This document shows, one piece after another, positions 26,816-36,075 of a stretch of 64,000 nt of DNA (position 1 is its first letter; the number at the start of each line of letters is the position of its first letter). Source of the DNA: Ruoffia tabacinasalis. GTDB taxonomy: Bacteria > Bacillota > Bacilli > Lactobacillales > Aerococcaceae. Position numbers and translations under genes: made by a program. The DNA lies in the NCBI RefSeq assembly GCF_005864045.1, contig NZ_VBSP01000001.1:1-64000 (forward strand), given 5' to 3'. The notes under the pieces are model-generated. The model did no database searches. It saw only the letters and a list, made by a program, of their open reading frames with translations, and was not told the origin of the DNA.

Positions 26816-27286
26816 ATGCAAAGTATAAAAACAAAAAAATTAGTTAATAATGCGTTGTTAGCATCATTATACGTGGCCTTGACTTTAATTAACCCGATCT
26901 CTAGTGGGATATTCCAGTTTAGAGTGTCAACATTATTAGTACCAGTTCCATTTTATCAACCTAAATTAGCACCAGGAATACTCTTTGGTGTGATGATCAG
27001 TAATATTTTTAGTCCATTAGGGCCAATTGATATATTATCGGGTTTTCTAATTCAATCCGTGACTCTTTATGTGTTTAACCGATTATTCAAATCCGCTTAT
27101 ATTAAAAGTATAGCTTATGGAATATGGTGTGGCATCGTGGTTGGGGCGACCTTGCATTATGCAGTGGGCGCACCGTTTTGGGTAAGTGTCATCAGTGTTG
27201 CGATATCTAACATTATCGTAGCTTTAATAGGTACATTTGTTGTAGAGAGATATCTCTCTTCTTTCATAAAACAAATGGCACATTAA
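26816..27286 (+). CDS. queT: Queuosine precursor ECF transporter S component
   Basis: 156 aa, about five to six membrane helices. Matches the QueT family (COG4708): NALLASLYVALTLINPISSGIFQFRVS, then FYQPKLAPGILFGVMISNIFSPLGPIDILSG. It binds and imports a queuosine precursor, using shared ECF energising subunits. It starts 1 nt after queC; a terminator follows. Confidence 0.92.
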   Translation: MQSIKTKKLVNNALLASLYVALTLINPISSGIFQFRVSTLLVPVPFYQPKLAPGILFGVMISNIFSPLGPIDILSGFLIQSVTLYVFNRLFKSAYIKSIAYGIWCGIVVGATLHYAVGAPFWVSVISVAISNIIVALIGTFVVERYLSSFIKQMAH

Positions 27287-27310
27287 GTGTATTAATTTAA
27301 TTCATCAATG

Positions 27311-27342
27311 AGCAGAAATCTAAATAGATTTCTGCTTTTTTT
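27311..27342 (+). terminator. Terminator of the queuosine operon
   Basis: Stem AGCAGAAATC / GATTTCTGCT with 5-nt loop, then a long T run. Confidence 0.95.
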
Positions 27343-27498
27343 GTTATTTTTGAATTGCAAACACCTCAAATTTAAAAAACAAGTTTTATGCATGAATTAA
27401 AAAATAGTAAATCGAACGATCGACTGAATCCTTATACGGAACACTGCTATTCGTAATTCCAGTACAAAAAAATTAATTGCTTTCTAATACGAAAAGAT

Positions 27499-27524
27499 AA
27501 CCAGGTAAATTGCCTGGGTTTTTG
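27499..27524 (+). terminator. Isolated hairpin with T run
   Basis: AACCAGG / CCTGGGTT followed by TTTT, 80 nt before the GNAT gene. The stretch 27343-27498 has no gene I can support, so this may be a leader attenuator or a leftover terminator. A TCGAACGATCGA near-palindrome is at 27412-27423. Confidence 0.4.
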
Positions 27525-27603
27525 CTTATATATACCGCTTTCTATGTTGATATAGCACAATAAAAATATGGAGAAAAATTACAAGTTTAGAGGAGTCAAA
27601 TTT

Positions 27604-28155
27604 ATGTATAAAGATAACGAATTGATTATCCGCACATTGAAAGAACAAGATTTAAATCAATTGTGGGAGTTTATATTTAAGGAAGATAATCCAGAATGGA
27701 AACAATGGGATGCACGTTACTACCCACATGCATCAAAGTCCTATGATAATTTTTTAAAGGATTCTAATCAATGGGTTGATCAAGTTGATCGATGGGCAAT
27801 TGAATATAAAGGAAAGCTGATCGGGACTGTCTCCTATTATTGGGAGCACGAACCATCGCTGTGGTTAGAAACTGGTATTGTGATTTATGATGCGTCCAAT
27901 CGAGGACAACATATTGGTAGGCGTGCATTATCTCTTTGGATTAGTCATTTATTTAATACATTACCCTTAGTTCGTGTGGGGTTGACGACTTGGTCTGGAA
28001 ATGAACCGATGATCAAAGTCGCTGAGAATTTAGGCATGCAGATGGAAGCGCGAATACGTAAAGTAAGACTATACAATGATTATTATTATGACTCAATTCG
28101 CATGGGGATTTTACGTGAGGAATGGGATAAATTAAATAAATTTGAATTGGAGTAG
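27604..28155 (+). CDS. GNAT-family N-acetyltransferase
   Basis: 183 aa from ATG 27604, which follows TTTAGAGGAG. Acetyl-CoA site: DASNRGQHIGRRALSLWISHLF (V/I-x-x-x-x-R-G-x-x-x-G pattern). RimJ/RimL-like beginning (LIIRTLKEQDLNQLWEF) and the late motif NEPMIKVAENLGMQMEARIRKV, with a final YDSIRMGILREEW as in that subgroup. The substrate, probably a protein N-terminus or an amine, is unknown. Confidence 0.85.
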   Translation: MYKDNELIIRTLKEQDLNQLWEFIFKEDNPEWKQWDARYYPHASKSYDNFLKDSNQWVDQVDRWAIEYKGKLIGTVSYYWEHEPSLWLETGIVIYDASNRGQHIGRRALSLWISHLFNTLPLVRVGLTTWSGNEPMIKVAENLGMQMEARIRKVRLYNDYYYDSIRMGILREEWDKLNKFELE

Positions 28156-28271
28156 CTTATTGCTGCTCTATTTTTTTTGATAAATTTGTATGCTATTTTT
28201 AAAAATTCAACTGTTAGATAAAAACCCTTACGAATAACTTTGCAAGTCTTATGTAAATATAAATATTATTT

Positions 28272-28286
28272 TAAGCCGAACGTTCG
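28272..28286 (+). promoter_or_regulatory. Candidate PurBox upstream of the purine operon
   Basis: TAAGCCGAACGTTCG contains CCGAAC and matches most of the Lactobacillales PurR box AWWWCCGAACWWT. It is about 115 nt before purF. A weaker CGAATAA copy is near 28230. In Lactococcus and streptococci PurR binds such boxes with PRPP as signal. Confidence 0.55.
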
Positions 28287-28401
28287 ACTATAAAGCTTCT
28301 GAATTGTTCTCATAAAGATTGTTTCAAATTTTTATAAGGTGTAACTTAAATATGACAAAAAAGTTTTTTATATAAATATACGAATGGGAGTGAAATGTTT
28401 G

Positions 28402-29907
28402 ATGAGAACGATTGAAGGAATGAGCTCAGTAGGAGCGAATTTCCGAGGCATCGATAGTGTCGTAGAGTCTGGTGGATTATTTGGTATTTGGAATCATCCC
28501 TTAGCTAATAAAATCACCTATTTTGGACTTCATGCTTTACAACACCGGGGGCAAACGAGTGCTGGGATAGTAACAAAAGATGAGAACACTTTTACGAGTT
28601 TTCGCGGTCGAGGATTAATTTCACATATTTTTGATACAGAAGATAAATTAGAGAAGTTAGTAGGGAACAGCGCCATTGGTCAGGTTCGTTCTGCCACTGT
28701 TAGCGATCAGGCAGATGATTCGAATATTCAACCGTTATTATTTCACTTCAATAATCAATCGATAGCCATCACGCATAATGGAAATTTAACTAAAGCCTTG
28801 TCTTTACGTCAACAATTAGAGGACGAGGGGGCCGTATTTTCCACAAACTCTGCGGCTGAAATTTTAATTCATTTGATTCGACGTTCAAAGAAGAATAATT
28901 TTACAGATGCTTTTCAATCATCCATCGAACAATTAAATGGTGGGTTTAATTTTTGTTTATTAACGGATGATGCGTTGTATGGAGCTGTGGATAAACATGG
29001 ATTTAGACCACTAGTCATCGGACAGTTTTCTAATGGTGCTTATATCTTAGCTAGCGAAACATGTGTGTTATCAAGTGTTGGGGCAAAATACGTCACAGAA
29101 GTGCAGGCTGGGCAATATGTAGTTATAAATGATGAAGGTTATCATATCACAAACTACACTAACTCACAGAAAGCAACACTTGAACCAATGGAATTTATAT
29201 ATTTTTCACGACCTGATTCTGATATTTCAGGAATTAATGTTCATACTGCACGAAAAGAGATGGGGCGCCGTTTAGCTAAAGAACGGCCAACACACGGGGC
29301 AGATTTAGTGATTGGCGTACCTAACTCATCACTTTCTTCTGCAAGTGGTTACGCCGAAGAACATAGTTTGCCTTATGAGATCGGATTAATTAAACATCAA
29401 TATATTGGTAGAACATTTATCCAACCCAATCAAGAATTACGGGAACAAGGAGTTCGGTATAAACTTTCTGTTGTTGAAAGTCTAATACGTAATAAATCAA
29501 TTGTCCTTGTTGATGACTCGATAGTGCGGGGGACGACAGTGCGCCACTTAGTTGAGTTACTTAAAGGGGCTGGAGCGAAAGAAGTTCATTTAAGAATTGC
29601 CAGTCCGCCTATTCGATTCCCAAACTATTACGGCATTAATACAACACATACAGAGGAATTAATTGCTGCGAACTACACAATTAAAGAGTTAAATGAATTG
29701 TTTGGTAGTGATTCACTTGGCCACCTGTCAGTTAAAGGCTTAGTTGATAGTATTAATTTTGATAAGAATATCCCGGATCAGGGAGTTAGTTTAGACGCCT
29801 ATACCGGTCAATACCCTTCAGATATAGGAGATTATCAGAATGAATTTCAAGAAAGTTTAACCCCATTACAAAAGAAAATTTTAAAAGGAGAATTTAGTGA
29901 TGAGTAA
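28402..29907 (+). CDS. purF: Amidophosphoribosyltransferase, glutaminase Cys1 replaced by Gly
   Basis: 501 aa from ATG 28402 (GGGAGTGA upstream; TTG 28399 also possible). First enzyme of purine synthesis, making phosphoribosylamine from PRPP. The C-terminal PRTase domain is intact (IVLVDDSIVRGTTVRHLVELL). The N-terminal Ntn glutaminase domain is recognisable (GLHALQHRGQTSAG, THNGNL, DKHGFRPL). However, the block that should read EECGVFGIW reads ESGGLFGIW. The nucleophile Cys1 aligns with Gly (GGT, 28471-28473), and RYAT/RYST reads RSAT. Glutamine hydrolysis should be lost, leaving only ammonia-dependent synthesis. Confidence 0.92.
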   Translation: MRTIEGMSSVGANFRGIDSVVESGGLFGIWNHPLANKITYFGLHALQHRGQTSAGIVTKDENTFTSFRGRGLISHIFDTEDKLEKLVGNSAIGQVRSATVSDQADDSNIQPLLFHFNNQSIAITHNGNLTKALSLRQQLEDEGAVFSTNSAAEILIHLIRRSKKNNFTDAFQSSIEQLNGGFNFCLLTDDALYGAVDKHGFRPLVIGQFSNGAYILASETCVLSSVGAKYVTEVQAGQYVVINDEGYHITNYTNSQKATLEPMEFIYFSRPDSDISGINVHTARKEMGRRLAKERPTHGADLVIGVPNSSLSSASGYAEEHSLPYEIGLIKHQYIGRTFIQPNQELREQGVRYKLSVVESLIRNKSIVLVDDSIVRGTTVRHLVELLKGAGAKEVHLRIASPPIRFPNYYGINTTHTEELIAANYTIKELNELFGSDSLGHLSVKGLVDSINFDKNIPDQGVSLDAYTGQYPSDIGDYQNEFQESLTPLQKKILKGEFSDE

Positions 29908-30934
29908 TGCATATCAACAATCAGGTGTCGATATTGAAAAAGGATATGAGGCAGTTGATCGAATGAAGAAGCACGTTAATAGAACGATGCGGCCAGAAGT
30001 TATGAATCAATTAGGAAGTTTTGGAGCATTGTTTAAATTGGATACGAAGCAATATAAAAATCCAGTGTTAGTTAGTGGTACGGATGGAGTTGGAACAAAA
30101 ATATTACTTGCTCAACAGTCAGGTAAATTAAACACCATCGGTATCGATGCAGTGGCCATGTGTGTCAATGATATCTTAGCCCAAGGTGCTCAGCCTTTAT
30201 TCTTTTTAGATTATCTTGCTGTAGGCAGTACAGTTCCAGAAGATATTGAACAAATCGTTTCAGGTGTAGCGGAAGGTTGTGTTCAAGCCAATGCTGCACT
30301 TGTTGGGGGCGAAACAGCTGAGATGCCTGATTTATATGCAAATGGTGAGTTTGATTTAGCGGGATTCTGTGTCGGAGTTGCTGATGAAGCAAATATTCTA
30401 GACGGTTCTAAAGTTAAGGCTGGGGATGTGCTCATTGGTTTACCGAGTTCAGGCATTCACTCAAATGGTTATTCATTAGTACGCAAAATATTCTTCAAAG
30501 ACCATGAAATGAACTTTGAAGATCAACTATCAGATGGACATACATTGATTGATCATTTGTTAACCCCGACTAAGATATATGTCAAAGAAGTCATGCCGTT
30601 TGTCGATTCACAAAGTATTAATGGTATAGCGCATATTACCGGCGGTGGCTTCTTTGAGAATCTACCGCGCATGTTCTCAAAGAGTTTGACGGCAGTGGTA
30701 GATGTTCATACGTGGACAATCCCAACTATATTTAATGAATTACAGAAATTTGGAGAATTAGACCTTGAGGAAATGTTTAACGTTTTTAACATGGGTATCG
30801 GGATGGTCTTAGCAGTTGAAGAAACAAAAGTAGAAACAATTCTCTCAAGTATCAATGAAAGTATGGTTATTGGACGCATCGAGGATCAAAAGAATGAGGG
30901 CGAAACTGTTCGTCTAAATATAGATAAGGAGTAG
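29900..30934 (+). CDS. purM: Phosphoribosylformylglycinamidine cyclo-ligase (AIR synthetase)
   Basis: 344 aa. ATP-grasp-unrelated PurM fold: SGTDGVGTKILLAQQSG, GIDAVAMCVNDILAQGAQPLFFLDY, ALVGGETAEMPDLY and GLPSSGIHSNGYSLVRKI are all canonical. Closes the imidazole ring of FGAM using ATP. ATG 29900 is preferred over GTG 29897 because AAAGGAG is 9 nt upstream. It overlaps the end of purF. Confidence 0.95.
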   Translation: MSNAYQQSGVDIEKGYEAVDRMKKHVNRTMRPEVMNQLGSFGALFKLDTKQYKNPVLVSGTDGVGTKILLAQQSGKLNTIGIDAVAMCVNDILAQGAQPLFFLDYLAVGSTVPEDIEQIVSGVAEGCVQANAALVGGETAEMPDLYANGEFDLAGFCVGVADEANILDGSKVKAGDVLIGLPSSGIHSNGYSLVRKIFFKDHEMNFEDQLSDGHTLIDHLLTPTKIYVKEVMPFVDSQSINGIAHITGGGFFENLPRMFSKSLTAVVDVHTWTIPTIFNELQKFGELDLEEMFNVFNMGIGMVLAVEETKVETILSSINESMVIGRIEDQKNEGETVRLNIDKE

Positions 30935-30937
30935 TAC

Positions 30938-31534
30938 TTGACTATGAATCTAGCACTATACGCTTCAGGAAATGGAACAAATGTACAAGCCATCATTGAT
31001 GCAGTAAAAGCAGGAGAGATAGCGGGAAATATTAATTGTTTAGTCTGTGACAATCCTAAAGCTTATGTGGTTAAACGGGCAAAGGATGTAGGGATTGATA
31101 CTTTAATCTTAAGTCCCAAAGACTGCCAAAGTCGCCAAGCATGGGAGCTTGAAATTATTAAATATTTAGAGGCTCATCAAGTTGATTTAATCATTCTAGC
31201 TGGCTTTATGCGAATTATTGGAGCGGACATACTCAATCACTATCCGAAAAAAATTATTAATATCCATCCATCACTCTTACCGGCGTTCCCTGGTCGTAAA
31301 GGCATACAAGACGCATATAATGCTGGTGTAAAAGAGAGTGGAGTCACAGTCCATTATGTTGATGCAGGGATTGACACAGGAGAAATTATTGCTCAGGAAA
31401 GACTTCAAATTCAACCGGAATGGACATTAGAAAAATTAGAAAATAAAATTCATCAAATAGAACACTCTTTATATCCGAAAGTGATTCAACAATTGGCAAA
31501 AGAGTTCAATGAGAAAGGAATCAATGTAAAATGA
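30938..31534 (+). CDS. purN: Phosphoribosylglycinamide formyltransferase
   Basis: 198 aa. Motifs: LALYASGNGTNVQAII (phosphate loop), LAGFMRIIGADIL, INIHPSLLPAFPGRKG (catalytic Asn-x-His) and SGVTVHYVDAGIDTGEIIAQ (catalytic Asp). Transfers formyl from 10-formyl-THF to GAR. TTG 30938 lies 6 nt after AAGGAG; ATG 30944 is the alternative. Ends in an ATGA overlap with purH. Confidence 0.95.
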   Translation: MTMNLALYASGNGTNVQAIIDAVKAGEIAGNINCLVCDNPKAYVVKRAKDVGIDTLILSPKDCQSRQAWELEIIKYLEAHQVDLIILAGFMRIIGADILNHYPKKIINIHPSLLPAFPGRKGIQDAYNAGVKESGVTVHYVDAGIDTGEIIAQERLQIQPEWTLEKLENKIHQIEHSLYPKVIQQLAKEFNEKGINVK

Positions 31535-33123
31535 CAAAATATGCACTACTTAGCGTATCTGATAAGACTGGAATCATCGAAGTAGCTCAAACGCTTGTAA
31601 ATAATGGAATTGAATTATTATCAACAGGAGGCACCTTTAAGACTATCGAAGAAGCGGGTATTCCGGTAACTGCCGTGGAAGATTATACAGAATTTCCAGA
31701 AATGATGGATGGACGTGTAAAAACGTTACATCCAAAAATTCATGGTGGCTTATTAGGGTTACGCGATAATAATGAGCATATACAAGCTATGAATGACCAC
31801 GGTATTTCAACGATTGATTATGTCATTGTTAATCTATATCCGTTCAAAGAAACAATTACTAAACCTGATGTCACATTGGCAGATGCGATTGAAAATATCG
31901 ATATCGGTGGTCCGTCAATGCTACGTAGTGCAGCAAAGAACTATCAATCAGTCACCGTTGTTACAGATCCCGCAGATTACCCAACATTAATTCAACAACT
32001 TACAGATAATAATGAAAGTACTTATGAATTTAGACAGTATTTAGCTGGTAAAGTGTTTCAATTGACCTCTCATTATGATGCATTAATTTCAGATTACTTA
32101 GATCAGTTTAACAAGAAAGAACAAAACTTTGAAGTTAACCAGTGGTCCCACAAGACCTTAACTTATTCAGAAAAGCAATCTTTACGTTACGGGGAGAATA
32201 GTCATCAATCGGCTACCTTCTATAAAGAACTCAATGCACCGAAATCTTCCATTGCAGCAGCCATTCAATTGAATGGTAAAGAATTATCTTACAATAATCT
32301 AAAGGATGCGGATGCAGCGATTAAGATTGCAAGAGAGTTTACAGAACCAGTAGCCGTAGCAGTTAAACATATGAATCCATGTGGTGTGGCGATAGCAGAT
32401 ACAATTGAATTAGCCTTTGAACGTTGTCAACAAGCGGACCCTGTTTCAATATATGGTGGAATTGTGGTCGTGAATCGGGAAGTATCATTGGAATTAGCTA
32501 ATGCTTTAGGGAAAATATTCTTAGAAATTATAGTAGCACCAAGCTTTAGTCCAGAAGCATTGGAAAGATTAACTAAAAAGAAAAACTTACGTCTTTTAAC
32601 TATCGATTTTGATGAAGAATCAAATATTGATCAAGAAGAATATGTTTCAGTTTCAGGTGGATTATTAGTACAAGCAGTGGATCAATCCAATGAATTGGTG
32701 AAAGATTCTTTAACAGACATTCCAAATACATGGGATGTCTCAACTAAAAGACAACCCTCGCTTGAAGAGCTAAAAGCGATGAACTTTGGTATGAAAATTG
32801 TTAAACATGTTAAAAGTAATGCAATATTAGTGACAAATGATTATATGACCTTAGGAATTGGAGCAGGGCAGATGAACCGTGTCGGTTCCGCTGAAATTGC
32901 TCTAAAACAAGCAGAAGAAAAAGATGAATTCCTAAGACAAACTTATGTAATGTCGAGTGATGCTTTTTTACCAATGTCAGATACTGCCGAATTAGCACAT
33001 CGACGAGGTATTACGGCTATTGCTCAACCAGGTGGGTCGAAATATGATCAAGACTCTGTTCAAGTTTGCGATGACAATGACGTTGCTATGGTTATGACTG
33101 GTTACCGCCATTTCAGACACTAA
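31531..33123 (+). CDS. purH: Bifunctional AICAR transformylase/IMP cyclohydrolase
   Basis: 530 aa, near the usual 510-530. The N-terminal cyclohydrolase shows LLSTGGTFKTIEEAGI and MMDGRVKTLHPKIHGGLL. The transformylase shows LRYGENSHQSATFYK, AVKHMNPCGVAI (Lys-His catalytic region) and the end AITAIAQPGGSKYDQDSV in the form RGITAIAQPGGS. Carries out the last two steps to IMP. Coupled to purN. Confidence 0.96.
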   Translation: MTKYALLSVSDKTGIIEVAQTLVNNGIELLSTGGTFKTIEEAGIPVTAVEDYTEFPEMMDGRVKTLHPKIHGGLLGLRDNNEHIQAMNDHGISTIDYVIVNLYPFKETITKPDVTLADAIENIDIGGPSMLRSAAKNYQSVTVVTDPADYPTLIQQLTDNNESTYEFRQYLAGKVFQLTSHYDALISDYLDQFNKKEQNFEVNQWSHKTLTYSEKQSLRYGENSHQSATFYKELNAPKSSIAAAIQLNGKELSYNNLKDADAAIKIAREFTEPVAVAVKHMNPCGVAIADTIELAFERCQQADPVSIYGGIVVVNREVSLELANALGKIFLEIIVAPSFSPEALERLTKKKNLRLLTIDFDEESNIDQEEYVSVSGGLLVQAVDQSNELVKDSLTDIPNTWDVSTKRQPSLEELKAMNFGMKIVKHVKSNAILVTNDYMTLGIGAGQMNRVGSAEIALKQAEEKDEFLRQTYVMSSDAFLPMSDTAELAHRRGITAIAQPGGSKYDQDSVQVCDDNDVAMVMTGYRHFRH

Positions 33124-33148
33124 AATATATTAATTAGGAGAGAACCCA

Positions 33149-34411
33149 ATGAAAGATATCTTAATTATTGGATCGGGCGGACGTGAGCATGCCTTGGCAC
33201 TTGCTTTTGCCCGCAGTCCTCAAGTAGAGCAAGTATATGTTGCCCCGGGTAATCCAGGTATGGTTATGACTAATCATAATATAGAATGTGTAAATATTCC
33301 GGTAACAGAAATCGAACGTTTAGCGGAGTTTGTAGAAGGCTCAGCGATTGACCTGACATTTGTTGGTCCCGAACAACCTTTGGAGTTGGGCATTGTTGAT
33401 TATTTTATAAGTCTCAATTTACCTATCATAGGGCCAACAAAAGCGGCTGCACGTTTAGAAAACTCGAAGAATTTCGCTAAAGATATTATGTCACTTGCAG
33501 AAGTAAAAACAGCTAAACATCGTTTTTTTCAAGCAGGAGAATGTCAAGAAGCGATTGAATATGCAGAAGCTTTAGGATTACCATTTGTAATTAAAGCAGA
33601 TGGCCTTATGAGTGGTAAGGGTGTAGTGATTCCAGAAACGATGGAGGAAGCTGTGAGTACACTTGAGTTGATGATGGATAAGAATAATAAAGAAGTGCTC
33701 ATTGAAGAATTTTTAACAGGAACAGAATTTTCCCACTTTAGTTTAGTTAATGGATCTCATATCATTTCACTAGGTACGGCATGCGACTATAAGCGTGCAC
33801 TTGATAATGATCTAGGATTGAATACTGGAGGCATGGGTTCTTTCGCTCCAGTTCCTTGGTTTGATGAAGAAGCGGAACAACGTGTATTGACTGAGATTGT
33901 TCATCCAATTGCCAATCAAATGATTGAGAACGAAACACCGTTCACTGGTATTCTATATACTGGAATCATCTGGACGAGTGAAGGGCCAAAAGTGATTGAA
34001 TTTAATACTCGTTTAGGAGATCCAGAGACTCAAGTCCTACTTACATTGTTAGAGAATGACTTCTATGAAGTCGCCCAAGCTCATTTAGATCAATCACCCA
34101 TTGATATTCGTTTTAAAAAGCAATTTAATCTAGGAGTTGTCCTTGCAGCCGAAGGCTATCCAAGTCTGCCAAAGGCAGATATTCCTTTAAATATTCCAAA
34201 GTCAATCGAAGAGAATATTTACTTTGCTGGGGTAGGTGGTAGTCCCGAGATGGAGCTCCTTTCAAAAGGAGGACGAATCTTAATGGTTACTTCTAGTGGC
34301 GATACTATTGAAGAAGCTAGGGAAAAAGTTTATAACGATATGAAACAATTTGATATTCAAGATACATTCTACCGAACAGACATTGGTTTACATCGAAATA
34401 AGGAGGCGTAA
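33149..34411 (+). CDS. purD: Phosphoribosylamine-glycine ligase
   Basis: 420 aa ATP-grasp enzyme: ILIIGSGGREHALALAFA, APGNPGM, LPFVIKADGLMSGKGVVI, DYKRALDNDLGLNTGGMGSF and IEFNTRLGDPETQVLL. Joins phosphoribosylamine and glycine. Placed after purH with its own AGGAGAG site; 3 nt before purE. Confidence 0.96.
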   Translation: MKDILIIGSGGREHALALAFARSPQVEQVYVAPGNPGMVMTNHNIECVNIPVTEIERLAEFVEGSAIDLTFVGPEQPLELGIVDYFISLNLPIIGPTKAAARLENSKNFAKDIMSLAEVKTAKHRFFQAGECQEAIEYAEALGLPFVIKADGLMSGKGVVIPETMEEAVSTLELMMDKNNKEVLIEEFLTGTEFSHFSLVNGSHIISLGTACDYKRALDNDLGLNTGGMGSFAPVPWFDEEAEQRVLTEIVHPIANQMIENETPFTGILYTGIIWTSEGPKVIEFNTRLGDPETQVLLTLLENDFYEVAQAHLDQSPIDIRFKKQFNLGVVLAAEGYPSLPKADIPLNIPKSIEENIYFAGVGGSPEMELLSKGGRILMVTSSGDTIEEAREKVYNDMKQFDIQDTFYRTDIGLHRNKEA

Positions 34412-34414
34412 AGC

Positions 34415-34912
34415 ATGACAGAACAAACAGATATTGCTGTAGTCATGGGCAGTATTTCTGATTGGGAACAAATGCAACATTGTTGTCAATTTTTAGATAC
34501 ACTAAATTTAACTTACGATACAAAGGTAATCTCGGCTCATCGTATGCCTACGGAGATGATTTTTTTTGCAGAAAATGCTAAGAGCAATGGTTATAAGGTG
34601 ATCATCGCAGGTGCTGGGGGAGCTGCTCACTTACCAGGTATGATTGCTTCAAGTACTACATTGCCCGTTATTGGTATACCGATAAAATCAAGCGCACTAA
34701 GTGGGATGGATTCACTCCTTTCAATCGTCCAAATGCCAGCTGGTGTACCAGTCGCAACGATGGCAATCGGACCAGCAGGAGCCAAAAATGCTGGATTAAT
34801 GGCAGCAAGAATTCTAGCTGTGACTGACAAAATAGTTGAGAAATCTTTAAAAGAATTTCAAGTGAATCAACGACAAGCTGCTCTGGAGAGTAATGGTGAA
34901 TTGAATGACTAA
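34415..34912 (+). CDS. purE: N5-carboxyaminoimidazole ribonucleotide mutase
   Basis: 165 aa class I PurE: VMGSISDWEQMQHCCQFL, VISAHRMPTEM (catalytic His), IIAGAGGAAHLPGM and PVIGIPIKSSALSGMDSLLS. Works with PurK to carboxylate AIR through N5-CAIR. Overlaps purK by 8 nt. Confidence 0.95.
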   Translation: MTEQTDIAVVMGSISDWEQMQHCCQFLDTLNLTYDTKVISAHRMPTEMIFFAENAKSNGYKVIIAGAGGAAHLPGMIASSTTLPVIGIPIKSSALSGMDSLLSIVQMPAGVPVATMAIGPAGAKNAGLMAARILAVTDKIVEKSLKEFQVNQRQAALESNGELND

Positions 34913-36056
34913 GGTAATTCAACCGGGCGCAATGATTGGTATTATAGGTGCTGGACAACTTGGAAAGATGTTAGCTCAATCTGCCCAAAAGATGGGCTAT
35001 AAAGTAGCAATGTATGATCCTAACCCAACTTCTTGCGGCTTTGCTGTTGCTCATTCAACAACAGTAGCGGATTTTACGGACAGGGAAGCTTTATTGAAAT
35101 TTGTTCAAAGCGTTGATGTAGTCACTTATGAGTTTGAAAATATCGATGGTGACTTACTTAAAGAACTGGAAAGTGAAAGTTATTTACCACAAGGGACAAA
35201 CTTATTACTGAACTCACAAGATCGAATTAAAGAAAAGAATTGGCTGAATCAACAAGGCATACCTACGACAGACTTTGCTGAAGTGAATAGTTGGACGGAT
35301 TTAACAGAGGCGATCAAAACAATCAATATACCAGCGATTATAAAAACAACGCGTTTTGGTTACGACGGTAAAGGACAAGTTTTCTTAACTGACAAATCAG
35401 ATTTAGAAGCGAAGCAATCAGATATTGAAGCCTTGTTAAAAGAGCAAACTTTAATTTTAGAGGCATTTTGTGACTTTAAATATGAAGTGTCGGTCATCGT
35501 TTCTCAAGATTTATATGGAAACATTGAAATATTTCCAATAAGTCAAAATCAACATATCAATGGTGTCTTATACTCCAGTATTGTTGGAGCGAATTACTCT
35601 GAAGACTTGACTGATCAAATATATGACATTGCTGAGAAGATTGCTAAAGCAGGGAAGCTTATTGGTGTATGTGGGATTGAATTCTTTATTACTGAGGATG
35701 AAGAAGTATTTGTTAACGAAATTGCTCCCAGACCTCATAATACTGGGCATTATACAATCGAAGCGACTAACGTATCTCAATTTGATCAACATATTCTTGG
35801 AATAACAGGTCGTTCACTGATTAATATTCGCTTGTTTGAACCAGGATTAATGATTAATATTTTAGGTCAACATTTACCTTATGTTGAAAAAGTTAGTCAA
35901 CAATATCCCGAAGCGATTTATCACATATATGACAAAGGGGAAGCTAAAAAACAACGCAAGATGGGGCACTTTACACTTACAAAACCTGACTATAATCAGT
36001 TAGAAACGATGCTCTATCAATCAACAAGCCTAAAGGCATGGCAAGACTTATTCTGA
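34905..36056 (+). CDS. purK: N5-carboxyaminoimidazole ribonucleotide synthase
   Basis: 383 aa ATP-grasp enzyme: GIIGAGQLGKMLAQSAQKMG, DVVTYEFENID, IIKTTRFGYDGKGQVFL, LEAFCDFKYEVSVIV and FVNEIAPRPHNTGHYTIEA. Makes N5-CAIR from AIR, bicarbonate and ATP. Follows purE with overlap. Confidence 0.95.
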   Translation: MTKVIQPGAMIGIIGAGQLGKMLAQSAQKMGYKVAMYDPNPTSCGFAVAHSTTVADFTDREALLKFVQSVDVVTYEFENIDGDLLKELESESYLPQGTNLLLNSQDRIKEKNWLNQQGIPTTDFAEVNSWTDLTEAIKTINIPAIIKTTRFGYDGKGQVFLTDKSDLEAKQSDIEALLKEQTLILEAFCDFKYEVSVIVSQDLYGNIEIFPISQNQHINGVLYSSIVGANYSEDLTDQIYDIAEKIAKAGKLIGVCGIEFFITEDEEVFVNEIAPRPHNTGHYTIEATNVSQFDQHILGITGRSLINIRLFEPGLMINILGQHLPYVEKVSQQYPEAIYHIYDKGEAKKQRKMGHFTLTKPDYNQLETMLYQSTSLKAWQDLF

Positions 36057-36075
36057 TAAAGAAAAGGGGACAGAC

